Part shown: positions 31,311-42,640 of the stretch, piece after piece
How the letters are laid out: each line of letters begins with the position of its first letter
Position numbering within the stretch: position 1 is the stretch's first letter
Assembly: GCA_037447655.1 (NCBI GenBank)
Contig: JBBHKE010000973.1
Span: 21,463 to 85,462, forward strand
Direction of reading: 5' to 3'
DNA length: 64,000 nt
From: Zygnema cylindricum
Taxonomy: Eukaryota; Streptophyta; Zygnematophyceae; Zygnematales; Zygnemataceae
Translations under genes and position numbers: made by a program
Notes under the pieces: generated by a model
The model's input: only the letters and a program-made list of their open reading frames with translations
The model's database searches: none
Told to the model about the DNA's origin: nothing

Positions 31311-31732
31311 TGTTAAAATTTGTGTATTTTCTAGGTCTGAATTTATCATATTATCTGTTAAATGGTCTATCTAAGTCACCCATACTTGTTGTATTCAATG
31401 GAAGACAAAGATAGCCATAACTACCTAAGTAGCTAAGGAGACAAGAAGGAGGGGATAACCATGGCTACCTAAGTAGCGAAGGAGACAAGAAGGAGGGGAG
31501 CCTGTCTTGAAGGAGGAGAACCTGTCTGGGCGTTACCAAAAGATGTTCGGAAAGAAAAGGATTTGATCGTGGTCCATTTGGTCTACGGCCGTACAGATAT
31601 AGCTCCCCGCTTTATCCGTTAGATGTAAGCTGATCGATACACCCATAAGATTAGAATACTAAATAAAGTGGTTTGCACCAGTATCATCCATTTAACGGCG
31701 AAACCAAACTAAATGTACATAGAAAGGTATCG
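31311..31732 (+). repeat. 3' LTR of element D (K), first part
   Basis: Starts TGTTAAAATTTG after the polypurine tract. It contains the U3 block (CATACTTGTTGTATTCAATGG), a tandem duplication of ACCTAAGTAGC(T/G)AAGGAGAC near 31424-31490, and an antisense tRNA-like module with GGATTTGATCG near 31576. It is interrupted at 31732 by element I and resumes at 39541. Confidence 0.85.
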
Positions 31733-32739
31733 TGCAATTCTGTGACCTCCATTGGTCCACAGAATGAGCAGCTTACTTTAAGCCTCTAGGTTAATTTAAA
31801 GTGCCTCTCTTTATTCCCTAACAATTGCCACCTTGGCAGAAAAAGATTCTGACTACCTTCACCTCGTGAAGGTTAGACCCCAAGCTCAATGCAAAAAAAA
31901 TTGTTAAAGACGCCCAACCAGACGATAAAATATCAAGTGGCAAACATGTCAGTTTTTATACAAGCTCTCTGGGAGAGAGGCGGCTATCAACCAGAAACAC
32001 TAAGTTCTAAACCCCTTACTACTGGTGTACGGATTCTAATCAAATGAGTGTACAGTACATGAAGGTACTGCATCCGATGTACTTCTTGTAGGGTCATTGT
32101 ACGACATGGCCATGGAGGAGACGTCCATCAGTTTTGGACTTGCCTCCGGGTTTCCGGCAAATCTTGTACTCGAATGATGTGACACCACGTGGCATTGGGG
32201 GACATAACGTTCGCAAGCGGCAAATGTGACTATTCCGCAATGGCGGTTTGAATAAGAGCCGCCCGATGTTAACCGACATTTAACAAAAGCCGTCCAAATT
32301 AGTTGACCGTGAGTCTATATAAAAAGTATCTGTTTCTATGTTACAGTGCTATAATTTCGTTAATTGACTTTATTTAGTTGTAGTAGTTTATGTAGTTACC
32401 ACACCCTATATATCGTAGCACCGGTCGTAGACTATAGGACAACGCTACTGGCTACCAGCTACTCTGACGGACTATAGGGACCACGATCAAATCCTTGATC
32501 CGTCAGTCTTTTTGCAAAAGGCTGGTCTACCTTCTTTCTTTTGGCTGCTTAGGCAGCCATGGCTCCATCTCTCTTTGACCAGTCTAAGCAACCATGGCTC
32601 CATCTCTGTTTGACCAGTCTTGAGTGACTGCAACAAGCATGGCAACTAGAGAGAGAGAGCGGAGTCTAACTATTAATTAAATCCCTTTTATTTTTTATAT
32701 CCTGACCATGAAAATACAACAAAACCTCAAATTTCAACA
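31733..32739 (-). repeat. Left (3') LTR of element I
   Basis: 1007 bp, on the plus strand TGCAATTCTGTGACC to TTTCAACA. Gag ATG complement at 31750-31752, exactly 20 nt from the end. CCTTCAC/GTGAAGG hairpin at 31856-31872. The G-box CCACGTGGCATT lies near 32188. The tRNA-like stretch is on the plus strand near 32425-32510, with CTGACGGA/TCCGTCAG pairing across it. Confidence 0.85.
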
Positions 32740-32752
32740 CTCCTGTTATTTT

Positions 32753-33395
32753 TTAGTCACTCCTTTCTTTTAATCCACACTGTTCTTTGCAAAATTTTAG
32801 TTTAGGAGATGGAATTTGCTTTATCATCATATCTGCCACCATTTTCCCATCAGGTTTATACTCAAAACTTACAATTTTTTTTTCAACCTTTTCTTTCACA
32901 AAGCTCAGCCTTATATGCATATGCTTGGCTTTAAAATGATGTTTTGGATTAGGTGCAGTAGCAATGGCAGCTTGATTATCACAAAACACTTTTTGAGTCC
33001 GAACCTTCATAAACCCAAGTTTTTGGAAGTGAGAGTTCACCCACATTAACTCTTTGACAACAGAACAAAAAGGCATGTACTCAACCTCCATAGTAGACTG
33101 AGCAACCACCTTTTGTTGCTTATTGCTCCAACAGCAAGCACTAGTCCCAACATACAAAACATTTCCAGATGTGCAATTTCTCATAGGAACATCCCTATAG
33201 GTGGCATCACTCTAAGCTGTGATGTGAGTGTTCTCCCCTCCCAGATGCAACCAAAGACCCCTGGTTCCTATCACATATCTCAAAACCCTCTTGGCTGCTT
33301 CCTAGTCTTTCTTTCTAGGATTATTAAGACTCCTCCAAAGTACCCCAATTGCTGTAGCTATGTCCTGCCTGATACAATTCATGAAATAAATTAAA
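32753..33395 (-). pseudogene. Element I RNase H
   Basis: Reads MRNCTSGNVLYVG, WSNKQQKVVAQSTMEVEYMP (Glu), KVFCDNQAAIATAPNPKHHF (Asp) and EKVEKKIVSFEYKPDGKMVA. Upstream, to 33395, lies the RNase H N-part (counterpart of DLAAAVGVLSRS) in broken frames; the first Asp motif is lost. Confidence 0.8.
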
Positions 33396-33397
33396 CT

Positions 33398-34266
33398 TCA
33401 TACGACCTGATTGTAAGGAATTGATTTCATAAAATGACTCTCTTCAGGGCTCATTTTATCATCAAGGATGATCACACCTCTTTCTACACTCCCATCGCTT
33501 ACTTTTTTCAAGTCCATGCGAGCGGTACAACTATTTGCCTTATCCATCTGAAAATTTTCTAACATATTTTCGATTGCCTCTATCTGAGTCAATCTGATTA
33601 AGTTTTTCTCTCTATCCCTTTCAATTTGAATTCTTAAAATATATCTCACCTCTCGTAAATCTTTCATGTCAAATCTGCTCCTTAAATCTTTCTTTAGCTT
33701 ATTAATCTTTTCCATAGACTTACTCAATACCAGCAAATCATCTACATAGATGGCAATAAAAATGACCCCCTCTTCATCCTCAAACATATAAATAGAATGG
33801 TGAGAGCTAATTCTGACTTATTCCAAATTGATTAGGAATTCGTCCAGTTTCTTATTCCATTGTCTGGGCGTCTGTTTCAATCCATATAGTGACTTGATAA
33901 GTCTGCAAACTTTGCTCTCCTCTCCTTTCTCCACAAATCCTTACGACTGCATTATAAAGATTTATTCCTCTAGCTCATCGTTGAGGAAGGCGTCTTGATA
34001 TCCATCTGATGAATTTCCATGTCTTTCGTTGCTGCTACACTGAGGAGAATCATTACAAAGAGAAAGCGTACAACCTGTGCAAAAGTTTCTTCATAGTCGA
34101 TCCCTTCCTTTTGAGTAACGCCCTTTGCTACCAACCTAGCTTTATATCGTTCAATGGTATTATCTAGGCTGAATTTTAGTTTAAACACCAATTTACATCC
34201 AATTGGTTTTTTGCCTGGAGGACAGTCCACTAACTCCCACGGATCTGCTTTCATAATGGAAGTCAT
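33398..34266 (-). pseudogene. Element I reverse transcriptase
   Basis: Two fragments. N-part (34266-33970): [48 protein letters not shown]-part (33787-33398): IYVDDLLVLSKSMEKINKLK, DLREVRYILRIQIERDREKN. YVDD is intact. The 34266 fragment ends in a frameshift (TPSSTMS) where others read TAFLHGE. Confidence 0.85.
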
Positions 34267-34299
34267 CTCATCATTGATTACCCTAATCCACCTATCCTT

Positions 34300-35135
34300 T
34301 TATAGACTGATCACTGCTTCTGAATATGTCTGTGGCTCATCAGGACGTGATAACTTAGTTACCTTGTGAACTGCATGCTTTTCTTGCAACCTTTTGCCGC
34401 TCCGCCGTCCTCCTTCAAATTCAGAAGCTGGAATGGAGGGTAATCTTGGGTTTTTCCAAACTGTTTCATCTGCTCCCCTATCCATGGGAGCCGACTCCTC
34501 TTCCTCCATGTATGTGGATTGTATTAGAGCTTAGAGATTCATTGGAGTCTCCTCTTTTGTCTGAGTTTCTTCCGGATCTGCAATGATCTAATGATTGACA
34601 TCCTTTTCAAAAACGATTGACTCTTCCTCACTCTCTGAGTCAAATCTAATTCTGATTGTTTTAGTGTATTTCAAGGGATCCACCGTTTTTCCTTTCATCC
34701 ATGACAACTAGGTGCTTAACTATTATGATATATTTTCTCCCGACATCATAGTCTATATCCTTTGACGTCCTAATCATATCCCACTAGATATATTAGCTTT
34801 CCTTAACATCTAGTTTCCAATCTTTTCGGTCTGAATTCAGACTACATACTAAACTTCTAAAGACTTTCAGATGAGATAGGTCCGGCTTCCTTCCAACCCA
34901 TCTCACATAAGGTGTTTCCCCTATTATAGTTGTAGTAAGAACTCTATTTTTGATGTAGTTTGCACAATTAATGGCTTCGACCCAAAAGCGTTTTCCTTAT
35001 CTTCTTATCTGTTAGCATGCTTGTGGCACTATCACCTAGAGTTTTATTTAGCCTCTCAGCTACACCATTTTGCTCTAGATTATCAGGGACAATCTTTTGA
35101 TGTTGAACCCCCTCATCTCTCAAGAAATCCTCAAA
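34300..35135 (-). pseudogene. Element I integrase C-part and linker
   Basis: Linker FEGGRRSGKRLQEKHAVHKV at 34300-34509. Upstream, in broken frames, lie counterparts of AEAINCANYIKNRVLTT and NGVAERLNKTL (about 34940-35090). Stops are frequent. Confidence 0.75.
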
Positions 35136-35575
35136 CTAGTTAGATGTATATTCTCCACCATTATCACTCCGGATTCTCTTAATGGGAGTTCCATGTAACT
35201 TCTCACTCCCTGCTTTGTATTCTTTAAAGTAAAGTGGTGTTTCAGACTTGTTTTTAAGAAAGTAAACTTTGGAATATGTGGACCAATCATCAGTTATGGT
35301 TAACATATAACTTTTCCCTTCTATCGAAGGTACTTTAGCCTGTCCCAAGATGTCAGTGTGTACAAGATCTAAGACCCTCTCTCCTTTATATATGGCAGTT
35401 CCGGGGATAGGCAATCTCTTAGTCTTACCTTGTGCACACCAACTACAATCATTCATCACTTCACTATCTCCAAAAAGAATCCCTTCCACTACACCCAGTT
35501 TTTTCATTTCCCTCAATCTGTCCAAATAAACATGCCCCAGCCGCTTATGCCATATCATTATCTTTAGGACACCAA
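35136..35575 (-). pseudogene. Element I integrase zinc domain and core start
   Basis: IWHKRLGHVYLDRLREMKKL, CSWCAQGKTKRL (HHCC), D in HTDILGQAK, D in RSDNGGEYTSN. The catalytic Glu lies in the next, broken fragment. Confidence 0.85.
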
Positions 35576-35746
35576 CATATAAGAATTTTTCTTTTCATTG
35601 CTTAAGTTAAGCCTAAACATTCTTTGGCTACCCTTTTTTTGCTTTGAAATAGATCTCATCCTCATATTTTGCTATAAACGTTCTCTTCCTAGTATAAGTC
35701 TCAAAATCTTTATCATCTAAAACAGAGGTAGAGATGAGATTCTTGC

Positions 35747-36568
35747 TTAAGTGAGTATGTAGAGAACATCTGAGAAAGTCACTATAGATGTTTGACCCTC
35801 CACTAGTACCTTTAGATCTACCGATCCCACTAGATCTGTAGTTACCTCTCTCCCATCCTCGTACTCTATCTCTACAGTGGGAAACTTTCTCAGTTTAGCA
35901 AACAATTGTTTCTCACGGCATATATGTATTGAGGTACCCGAGTCAATGATCAAGCCTTCCTCCATAGCTTCTCGGATAGCTCCGATAGCACATTTGTGCT
36001 TTTGTGAGATCTCCGTTTCCTCCAACTTCTCATTGAGAAGAAGTTCTCTATCTTCCTCATCCGAAGCCTCCTCTTCTCTGGACTCCCTTTTCACTTTGGT
36101 TGTCACAAGTGCCTTTTTCTTGCTTCTTAAGGATCCACCAGTTTGACTCTCCTTGAGCCTCATCTCTGTTAACTTGGTGCACTCTGACATGTAGTGACCA
36201 GGTTTCTTACAAAAATGGCAGAGTCCTTTTGGGGTTTTCGGTCCTCTGGACTGGTTTTCTCCTCCGCCGAAATTTCCATAAGGTTTTTTCGAGTCCTTGC
36301 TCCACCGATTTGTACCTGCAGCCAGAGGTTGCATACCTTTTCCTCCTCTCAGGATTTCAATCGTGTTCTCTCGGACAAGGATCATTTTGAGAATCGAATT
36401 CCAAATCCACAAACTTTCCTCGAGATCGTGCACTCGGTTGACCACATTCTCATACTCATCTGGTAACTTCATAATCAAGATATTGACTTTCGTTTTCATG
36501 CTTCTTATCCAACCAACACTTTCCAACTCCATGAACAAGCCAGCCAGGTCGTTACAGTAGTCGAGCAT
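35747..36568 (-). pseudogene. Element I gag C-part fused to protease
   Basis: One frame of 273 codons runs from the UBN2-like gag (YCNDLAGLFMELESVG, LPDEYENVVNRVHDL) through the knuckle CHFCKKPGHYMSEC to the protease site IIDSGTSIHICREKQLF. Gag and protease being in one frame suggests family-2 elements use a single gag-pol ORF rather than a programmed frameshift. Downstream, FSDVLYILT ends at a stop. Confidence 0.85.
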
Positions 36569-37097
36569 CTTCCCCCCTTTGTAGGAATATGCATTTAGCT
36601 TCTATTCAGTTAGTTGTTGTCCCTAAATCGTACCGCTCGTGTAAATATCCACCAGAGCTGTCTGCAGATCCGTAGCCGCCACGATGTGTAGATGTGATGT
36701 TGCCAAACCCTGAGTGAGATGCATCAAGATGACGTGCCTTGCTGCAATGATTCTATACTCCCCTGTCATAACATCATTCTCCTCAGTCTTTAAAGCCGAT
36801 GTCTCCATCGCCAAAGCAATAGGAGTAAGAGGCTGTTTCCCTTTCTCTTTCCATTTTTCTGACACATTGCTATCTCCTTCATCTGCTTCCACAGATGATG
36901 TTGTAGAAAATCTGATTCCACCAAACCCTGGTAGGGTTCCTAGAGATGGACGCTTGACTTGTCCACTCGTTATTCCTTAGTATCAATTTTCACACAATGC
37001 TCCCGTCATCATTGTTTCCCAATTAACAAAATCATGTTCCATTGAAAATGGGCACCCTAGAGGGTGGGCCCATAACCTTCAATTATGTGACCTCCAT
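36569..37097 (-). pseudogene. Element I gag N-part
   Basis: Starts at the LTR-internal ATG (complement at 37095-37097), meets a stop in the LTR, then reads through the primer site (VMGPPSRVPIFNGT). Continues as LTQGLATSHLHIVAATDLQT near 36650-36730. Multiple stops. Confidence 0.75.
37063..37077 (-). other. Primer-binding site of element I (half-tRNA type)
   Basis: Minus strand GGTTATGGGCCCACC, perfect match to the anticodon arm complement of plant initiator tRNA-Met. The hairpin CACCC-TCTA-GGGTG follows. Confidence 0.9.
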
Positions 37098-37803
37098 TGG
37101 TCCATAGAATGAGCACCTTACTATAAGCCTTTAAGATAATTCATAGTGCCTCACTTTCTTCCCTAAAAAGTGCCACCCTGGGAGACAAAGATTTTGACTT
37201 TGTTCACCGTTGTGAAGGTTGGACTCCTGTGAGCCCAATGCAAAAAGAAATGTCAAAAACGCCCAACCAGGGGATTAATTATCAAGTGGCAAAGATGCCT
37301 GTTTTTATACAAGCTCGCTCGGAGAGAGGCAGCTACCTATTAGAAACACTAAGTCCTAAACCCCTTACTACTGGTGTACGTATCCTAATCAAATGAGTGT
37401 ACTGTACAGGAAGGTAATGCGGACGATTTATTTCCTAAACGGCCATTCTACGACATGGCCATGGAGGAGATGTCCATCAGTTTTAGACTTGCCTCCGGGT
37501 TTCAAGCAAATCGTGTACTCGAATAATGTGACGCGACGTGGCATTGGGGGACATAACGTCCGCAAGCGGCAAATGTGATTATTCCGCAATAGCGGCTTGA
37601 ATAGGAGCTGTCCGATGTTAACTGACATTTAACATAAACAGTCCAAATTAGTTGACCGCGAGTCTATATAAATACTATATGTTTCTATGTTACAGTGTTA
37701 CAATTCCATTAATCGAATTAATTTAGTGTACTAGTTATATATTTATCACATCCTATATATTGTAGCACTGGTCGTAGACTATAGGACAACCCTACCGGCT
37801 ACT

Positions 37804-39292
37804 TGTTGATATTTGATTATTTTCTAGGTCTGGTTTAGGAAAGAAAATAAGTAGAGGCAGACTGCCTCTGACTCCCTTCTCCAAGATCCCACACTTGTTG
37901 TAGTCACTGAAAGCTAGATAGGGAGCTAGAGCTATGGCTGCCTAAGCGCTTCAGAGAGACAGGAGTAGATAAAGGAAGATTTACTAAAAAGACATTTGAC
38001 GGACCCAGGATTTGAACCTGGTACCTACTGTCCGTCAAGCATCCCGTAGCGGTTAGCTCTATCCGTTAAGTCTACGATTAGTGTTAAAGCATATAGAGTT
38101 TGATAAATATATATACATTTATACGAAGAGATTTCCATTAAACTAGGTTAACGACATTTAGAACATAGAACCAGTTGCGAAACAAATGGTACAGACATTT
38201 GTTTCGACGACCCAGATACAATTTGTGTTTGAATCGACGGCCGTGGTGCGAGCCGTGATTCCGGTGTGAGCAACGTGGCATTTTTGGGCACCGCCACTAC
38301 CGGATGACACGTGGCATGTTCTTAGAGGATTGCGGGATCTTCGGAAAGCAAGATAATGAGTCCGGATGTGACAACTGTCACATTATGGCGATGTCGTACA
38401 AGGATCGTACAGAAAGTACTTCAGCACCTATACTTTCTTGTACGGTACAGTCACACGATCGTACGACGATTGTATAATGTCAACGGCCAACAATTGGATG
38501 ACGACCGTAGAAATTCAACGGTCAACATTGAAGGAATTTCAACGGTCAACATATTTCGGCGCGCCGTCAGATCGGACGGTTGACATTGATCGCCGAATTG
38601 CAAACGGACGGCACGCGTGAGTGCCGGAATGCCGGAGAGAATATCTTATTGTACTTCACGAATAAAAAGGAAATGATACGTGGCATCATCCTATTGGATG
38701 CCGAATAAGAAAAGGACAGAATGAGGATGACTTGTATGCCACGTGGCAGACTGAGAGTGTTGCCGAATATTTTCGTACATAAAGTACGGCGGTTACCGTA
38801 CTTTCTATGTACATTATGTAGTGTGCTATATTTTGATTGGTCTAGAGGGGTTGTGAGTAGGTTTTAGGACTTAGAATATTTTTGGTAGATAGCCGCCTCT
38901 CCCAGAGAGCATCTTGTATAAAAGGCAAACTTTGGTCAACCATAACTATCAATTTACTTGACCATTTTCAGTGATTCTTTTTGCACCGGACTCACTGGAG
39001 TCTACGCTACACAGGGGTGTAGTCGGTCAGAGTGTTTGCCTGCCAGGGTGGCTGACTTTCTGAGGGAAAGTCAAAGTGGGGAATGTTATCCAAAACTCAT
39101 ATTCTAACTTTGCATTCTGTGGTGGAACTGAGCACACAGAAAGTCTTATTTCACAGGGGTGAAGCTTTAATGAGGTTCTGATTGTCAAGGGGTCAATCAT
39201 TTGGGTTTATATAAACTTGGAATTGGCACTATCTAGATTAGCTTCCTTAAGACCTGCGAATTCTGTGTGGCAATGGAGCCCATAGAATTTCA
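37804..39292 (+). mobile_element. Solo LTR J with TSD CTACT
   Basis: 1489 bp from TGTTGATATTTG to AGAATTTCA, flanked by CTACT at 37799-37803 and 39293-39297. Plus orientation, opposite to its host element I. Longer than other family-2 LTRs: U3 carries extra promoter-like sequence (CACGTGGCA at about 38307 and 38739) and U5 has an extra 190-bp tail shared with element D. Gag ATG at 39273. Hairpins GGACTC-ACTG-GAGTCT (38988-39003) and CTACAC-AGGG-GTGTAG (39007-39022). Confidence 0.9.
37998..38036 (-). other. tRNA minihelix-like fold in LTR J
   Basis: On the minus strand GACGGAC, 8 nt, CCAGG, loop TTCAAAT, CCTGG, GTCCGTC: a 5-bp T-stem with 7-nt T-loop stacked on a 7-bp acceptor-like stem, all pairs perfect. 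The B-box GGTTCAAATCC is at 38008-38018. A D-arm-like GGATAGAGC lies about 35 nt upstream. No 3' CCA and no normal acceptor topology, so not a tRNA gene. Confidence 0.75.
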
Positions 39293-39540
39293 CTACTCTT
39301 ACGGACTATAGGGACCAGGATCAAATCCTTGATTCGTCAGCCATTTTGCAAAGGGTTGGTCTACTTTCTTTCTTTTGGCTGCTTAGGCATCCATGGCTCC
39401 ATCTCTCTTTGACTCGTTTTCAGTGAATGTTACAAGTATGGCAACTAGAGCGAGAGAGAGTGAAGCCTAAATATCCATTAAGTCCATTTTACTTTTTATA
39501 TCCTGACCTAATAAATACAACAAAACCTCAAATTTCAACA

Positions 39541-39819
39541 TACCGCACTAAAAAATATACGGGGCGCACGAAACAAATGTCAAAGACATTTGTTTCGACG
39601 GTCAAAATTAGAAGTCCAAAATATAATCGAACAACTCATAGGACAGCCGACAGTACGGAAAGACAAATTCAACAGTTTTTTTACGCGCCGACACGAGATG
39701 ACACGTGAGGACGTGTAATTGGACAGCGAAAAATATGGTAATAAGAATAACGATTCAAAATCTGGCAGACGTCAGCAGGACGGCCATGGCGTACAATGGC
39801 CGTACGTGAAGTACATCGG
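39541..39819 (+). repeat. 3' LTR of element D (K), second part
   Basis: Continues K after element I: CGCACGAAACAAATG, a G-box-like ACACGTGAGGACGTG near 39700, and GTAC-rich CGTACAATGGCCGTACGTGAAGTAC-type promoter DNA near 39790-39815. It is cut at 39820 by the LTR of element L. The rest of K is not in the window. Confidence 0.75.
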
Positions 39820-40834
39820 TGCAACTCTGAGACCTCCATTGGCCCTCACAATAGGAAGCTCACTAGAATCCCCTAGGATAAACCTGACCCTTTTGAGTTT
39901 CCACAAGAATAACTATCACCCTGACAGATAAAGACCTTGACCAACTTCTCTCCAGTGAAGACAAGACTCCCCTGAGTGGATAGAAAAAAGACTCTCTGAA
40001 TTTGCTCCATTGAGAAGTAAGTTATGAAGGGTCAAAGTTGACCTTTTGTACAAGAGCTTTTTGAAAGGATGGGGCTACCTACCAAATTTTCTAAGTCCTA
40101 TATCCCTCTCTAAACCCTCTACTACTAAAGTATAGCACCAATCACTAGAGTGTGTCGTACAGAAAGGTACAGGTGCCGAAGTACTTTCAATACGGCCATC
40201 GTACGGCATGGCTGAAATGTTGACGCTTGCCATATCCGGATTAGTTCCCATATTTTCAGGAGATACCGCAAGCCAATGATGTCGTGCCACGTGGCGCTTG
40301 ACGTGGCGCTGACCGAAAAACGCCAAAGCGCCTATTTCGAGATCTCGGCACCTATCGTGGCCGTTCGATCAAAACCTACTTTTGATTCTAGCCGTTGAAA
40401 ATCAATGTGCGGTATTTGTTTTTTCCGTCGAAACAAATGCGCACTATTTATATCTCAAAGTGCCCTACGCCGTACGTATATTGTAACTGTGTCTATATTA
40501 CATGTTTGTTCGCACCGTTAAATGAATTTATTTAATCCACATTGTTTAATATCTATCAAACCCTATATGTCTCAGCACCGATCGTAGACTATAGGATAAA
40601 GCTACCGGCTATTACTAGTTTGACGGATGGTAGGTACCAAGATCAAATCCTAGGTCCGTTTAGTATATTTTGGTAAACCGTACTGAAATAAATAGCCTGT
40701 CTCTCTATCTCTGACAGCATTGCCAGCCATGGTCCTAGCTCCCTCCTTAACCTTTGCAATTGTGTGTCCTCCATTGAACTACAGAATTGAGGAAGCCTCT
40801 AGATAGTTTTATTTAACCCACTTCAAGCCACAAC

Positions 40835-41876
40835 TGCAATTCTGTGTCCTCCATTAAACTAGAAAATTCAGGAAGCCTCTAGATAGTATTTAACTAACCC
40901 ACTTGAATCCACAACCACTGCTGCCCAAAAAGGCAAACTAACAATTTGACTGCACCCTTGTGCAGCCTAGACTCCCCTAAGTCCGTAGCAAAAAAAATCA
41001 CTGAAATTAGCCAACCAGCCGATAAGTTATAGGGTGGCAAAGATGCCAATTTATACAAACTCTCAAAGAGAGAGAGAGGGCTATCTACCTGATTTTTCCT
41101 AAGTCCTAGTTTTTCCTAGTTCTCTCTCACAACCCCTATCTACTGCCCGTACAAACCAATCAGAACACTGTGTAGTACCAGAAAGTACTACTGCTGATGT
41201 ACTTTCGGTACGGCCTTTGTACGACAAGGCCATTAGGCGGACGCGTGTCTATTTTCCATTCGTCCGTACATTCCTCGGAATTCCCGCGACCGAATGTCAT
41301 CTCTCCACGTGGTGCCAGGTCATGCCACGTCACTAAACGCCAAAGTGACCATTCTGCGATCTCGGCGATGATGTGCGGCGTTAGATTTGACGCGAAATAA
41401 ATCTGAGCCGTAATAAATACTTGCAAAATATTTGTTTCGCTGTCGAAACAAAAATGTGCAATATCCGTTTCAATTTAGTACAGTACTTCGCATTTCGTAA
41501 AACTGTATCTATGCGTGTCGTAAAGTATTTTCAGTTAAATAATTTTTGCATTACACAATAGTTTAAATATTAATGAAACCCTATATCTCCTAACGGACTT
41601 CTACGACAGACTGGACGGCTACGCCGCGCTCTGCCGGTCGGGGGTTCGAGTCCTGTCGGACTCAACCTTTTGTTGAGAGTGACTTAAAGTCACTCTTTAG
41701 TCCTTCCTATGGAGCTGAGGCAGCCATGGCTCCATCGCTCTCTCTCTCTCCTTCAGTGACTACAACAAGTATGGGGGTAAGAGAGAAGAGATGGAGGCAG
41801 GCTGCCTATATTTTCTTTATATGTTTTCCGCTAATTAATTTAGACCTAGAAAATACAAAAACTACTTATTTCAACA
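40835..41876 (-). mobile_element. Solo LTR N2, TSD ACAAC, nested in N3
   Basis: 1042 bp, TGCAATTCTG to TTTCAACA, flanked by ACAAC at 40830-40834 and 41877-41881. Hairpins CTGCAC-CCTT-GTGCAG (40950-40965) and TGGCA-AAGA-TGCCA (41035-41048). B-box GGTTCGAGTCC at 41643-41653. It inserted 80 bp into N3, giving what looks like an 80-bp tandem repeat at first sight. Confidence 0.9.
41600..41705 (+). other. tRNA-like module in LTR N2
   Basis: GACAGACTGGACGGC, then the exact B-box GGTTCGAGTCC (41643-41653), then hairpins CTCAAC/GTTGAG (T-rich loop) and AGAGTGAC-TTAAA-GTCACTCT. Antisense to the LTR. Same order as in LTR O. Confidence 0.7.
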
Positions 41877-42519
41877 ACAACCACTGCTGCCAAAAAAGAC
41901 AAATTGACAGTTTGATTGCACCCTTGTGCAGTGTGGACTCCCTTGAGTCCTTAGCAAAAAGAATAAGTGAAAACGGCCAACCAGCCGATAAGTTATGAGC
42001 CGGCAAAAATGCCAATTTTATACAAAGCTCTCTTAGAGAAAGGTGACTATCTCCCAGATTTTCCTAAGTCCTAAACCCCTCGCACAACTCCTATCTACTG
42101 AAGTACGAACTAATCATATGACAACAAAGTACCAAAAGGTACTACGGCCGATGTCCTTTCTGTACGGCCTGTGTACGACAAGGCCACTGAGTGGACGCGT
42201 GTCACCCTTCCACTCGTCCGTATGTTCCTCGAAATTCCTGCGACCAAATGTTATCCTTCCACGTGGCTCCAGGTCATGCCACGTCCATAAACGCCAAAGT
42301 GATCATTTCGCGATCTCGGTAATGATGTATGCCGCCGGATTAAATCCGACATTAAATGTTGTCTGTCGAAACAAATGTCCGATCCATTTGTTTCGTGCGA
42401 AATGACGTCCACACTGAAACTTTAACTACTTCTATGTTCCTTTGTTCACTTTTCAGTTAATCGGTTTCAAGACCAAGTACCTGTTAAAATATGTATCAAA
42501 CACGATGTACTTTAACAGA

Positions 42520-42640
42520 CTTCTACGACAGACTAGTTAGAGCAAACGGCTACGCCGTCTTTTACCGGTCGGAGGTTCGAATCCTGCTGGACTCAACCTA
42601 TTGTTGAGAGTGACATAACTCACTCTTTAGTCCTACATGT
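42520..42640 (+). other. tRNA-like module in LTR N3
   Basis: TAGTTAGAGC, ACGGC-TAC-GCCGT, then the exact B-box GGTTCGAATCC (42574-42584), then CTCAAC/GTTGAG and GAGTGA/TCACTC hairpins. This is the copy most like a tRNA gene, but the D-arm 5' half is missing and the acceptor stem does not close. Confidence 0.7.

Larger units (their letters stand above)
31733..39540 (-). mobile_element. Family-2 copia element I, inserted in LTR K
   Basis: Left (3') LTR 31733-32739, internal region 32740-37062, primer site 37063-37077, right (5') LTR 37078-39540 (itself split by solo LTR J). Flanks are TATCG (31728-31732) and TACCG (39541-39545), a 5-bp duplication with one transition. K continues on both sides. 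Domain order is normal; frames are heavily broken. Confidence 0.85.
37078..39540 (-). repeat. Right (5') LTR of element I, split by solo LTR J
   Basis: LTR parts 37078-37803 and 39293-39540 together match the left LTR. Leader hairpins GGCA-AAGA-TGCC (37288-37299) and TTCAC-CGTT-GTGAA (37203-37216). The terminal TG is mutated to TT at 37078. The break falls inside the tRNA-like region. Confidence 0.85.

Noticed and set aside
40755-40915. 80-bp tandem repeat
   Set aside because: The two copies are the first 80 bp of N3 and the start of N2 inserted into it, as shown by the ACAAC duplication.
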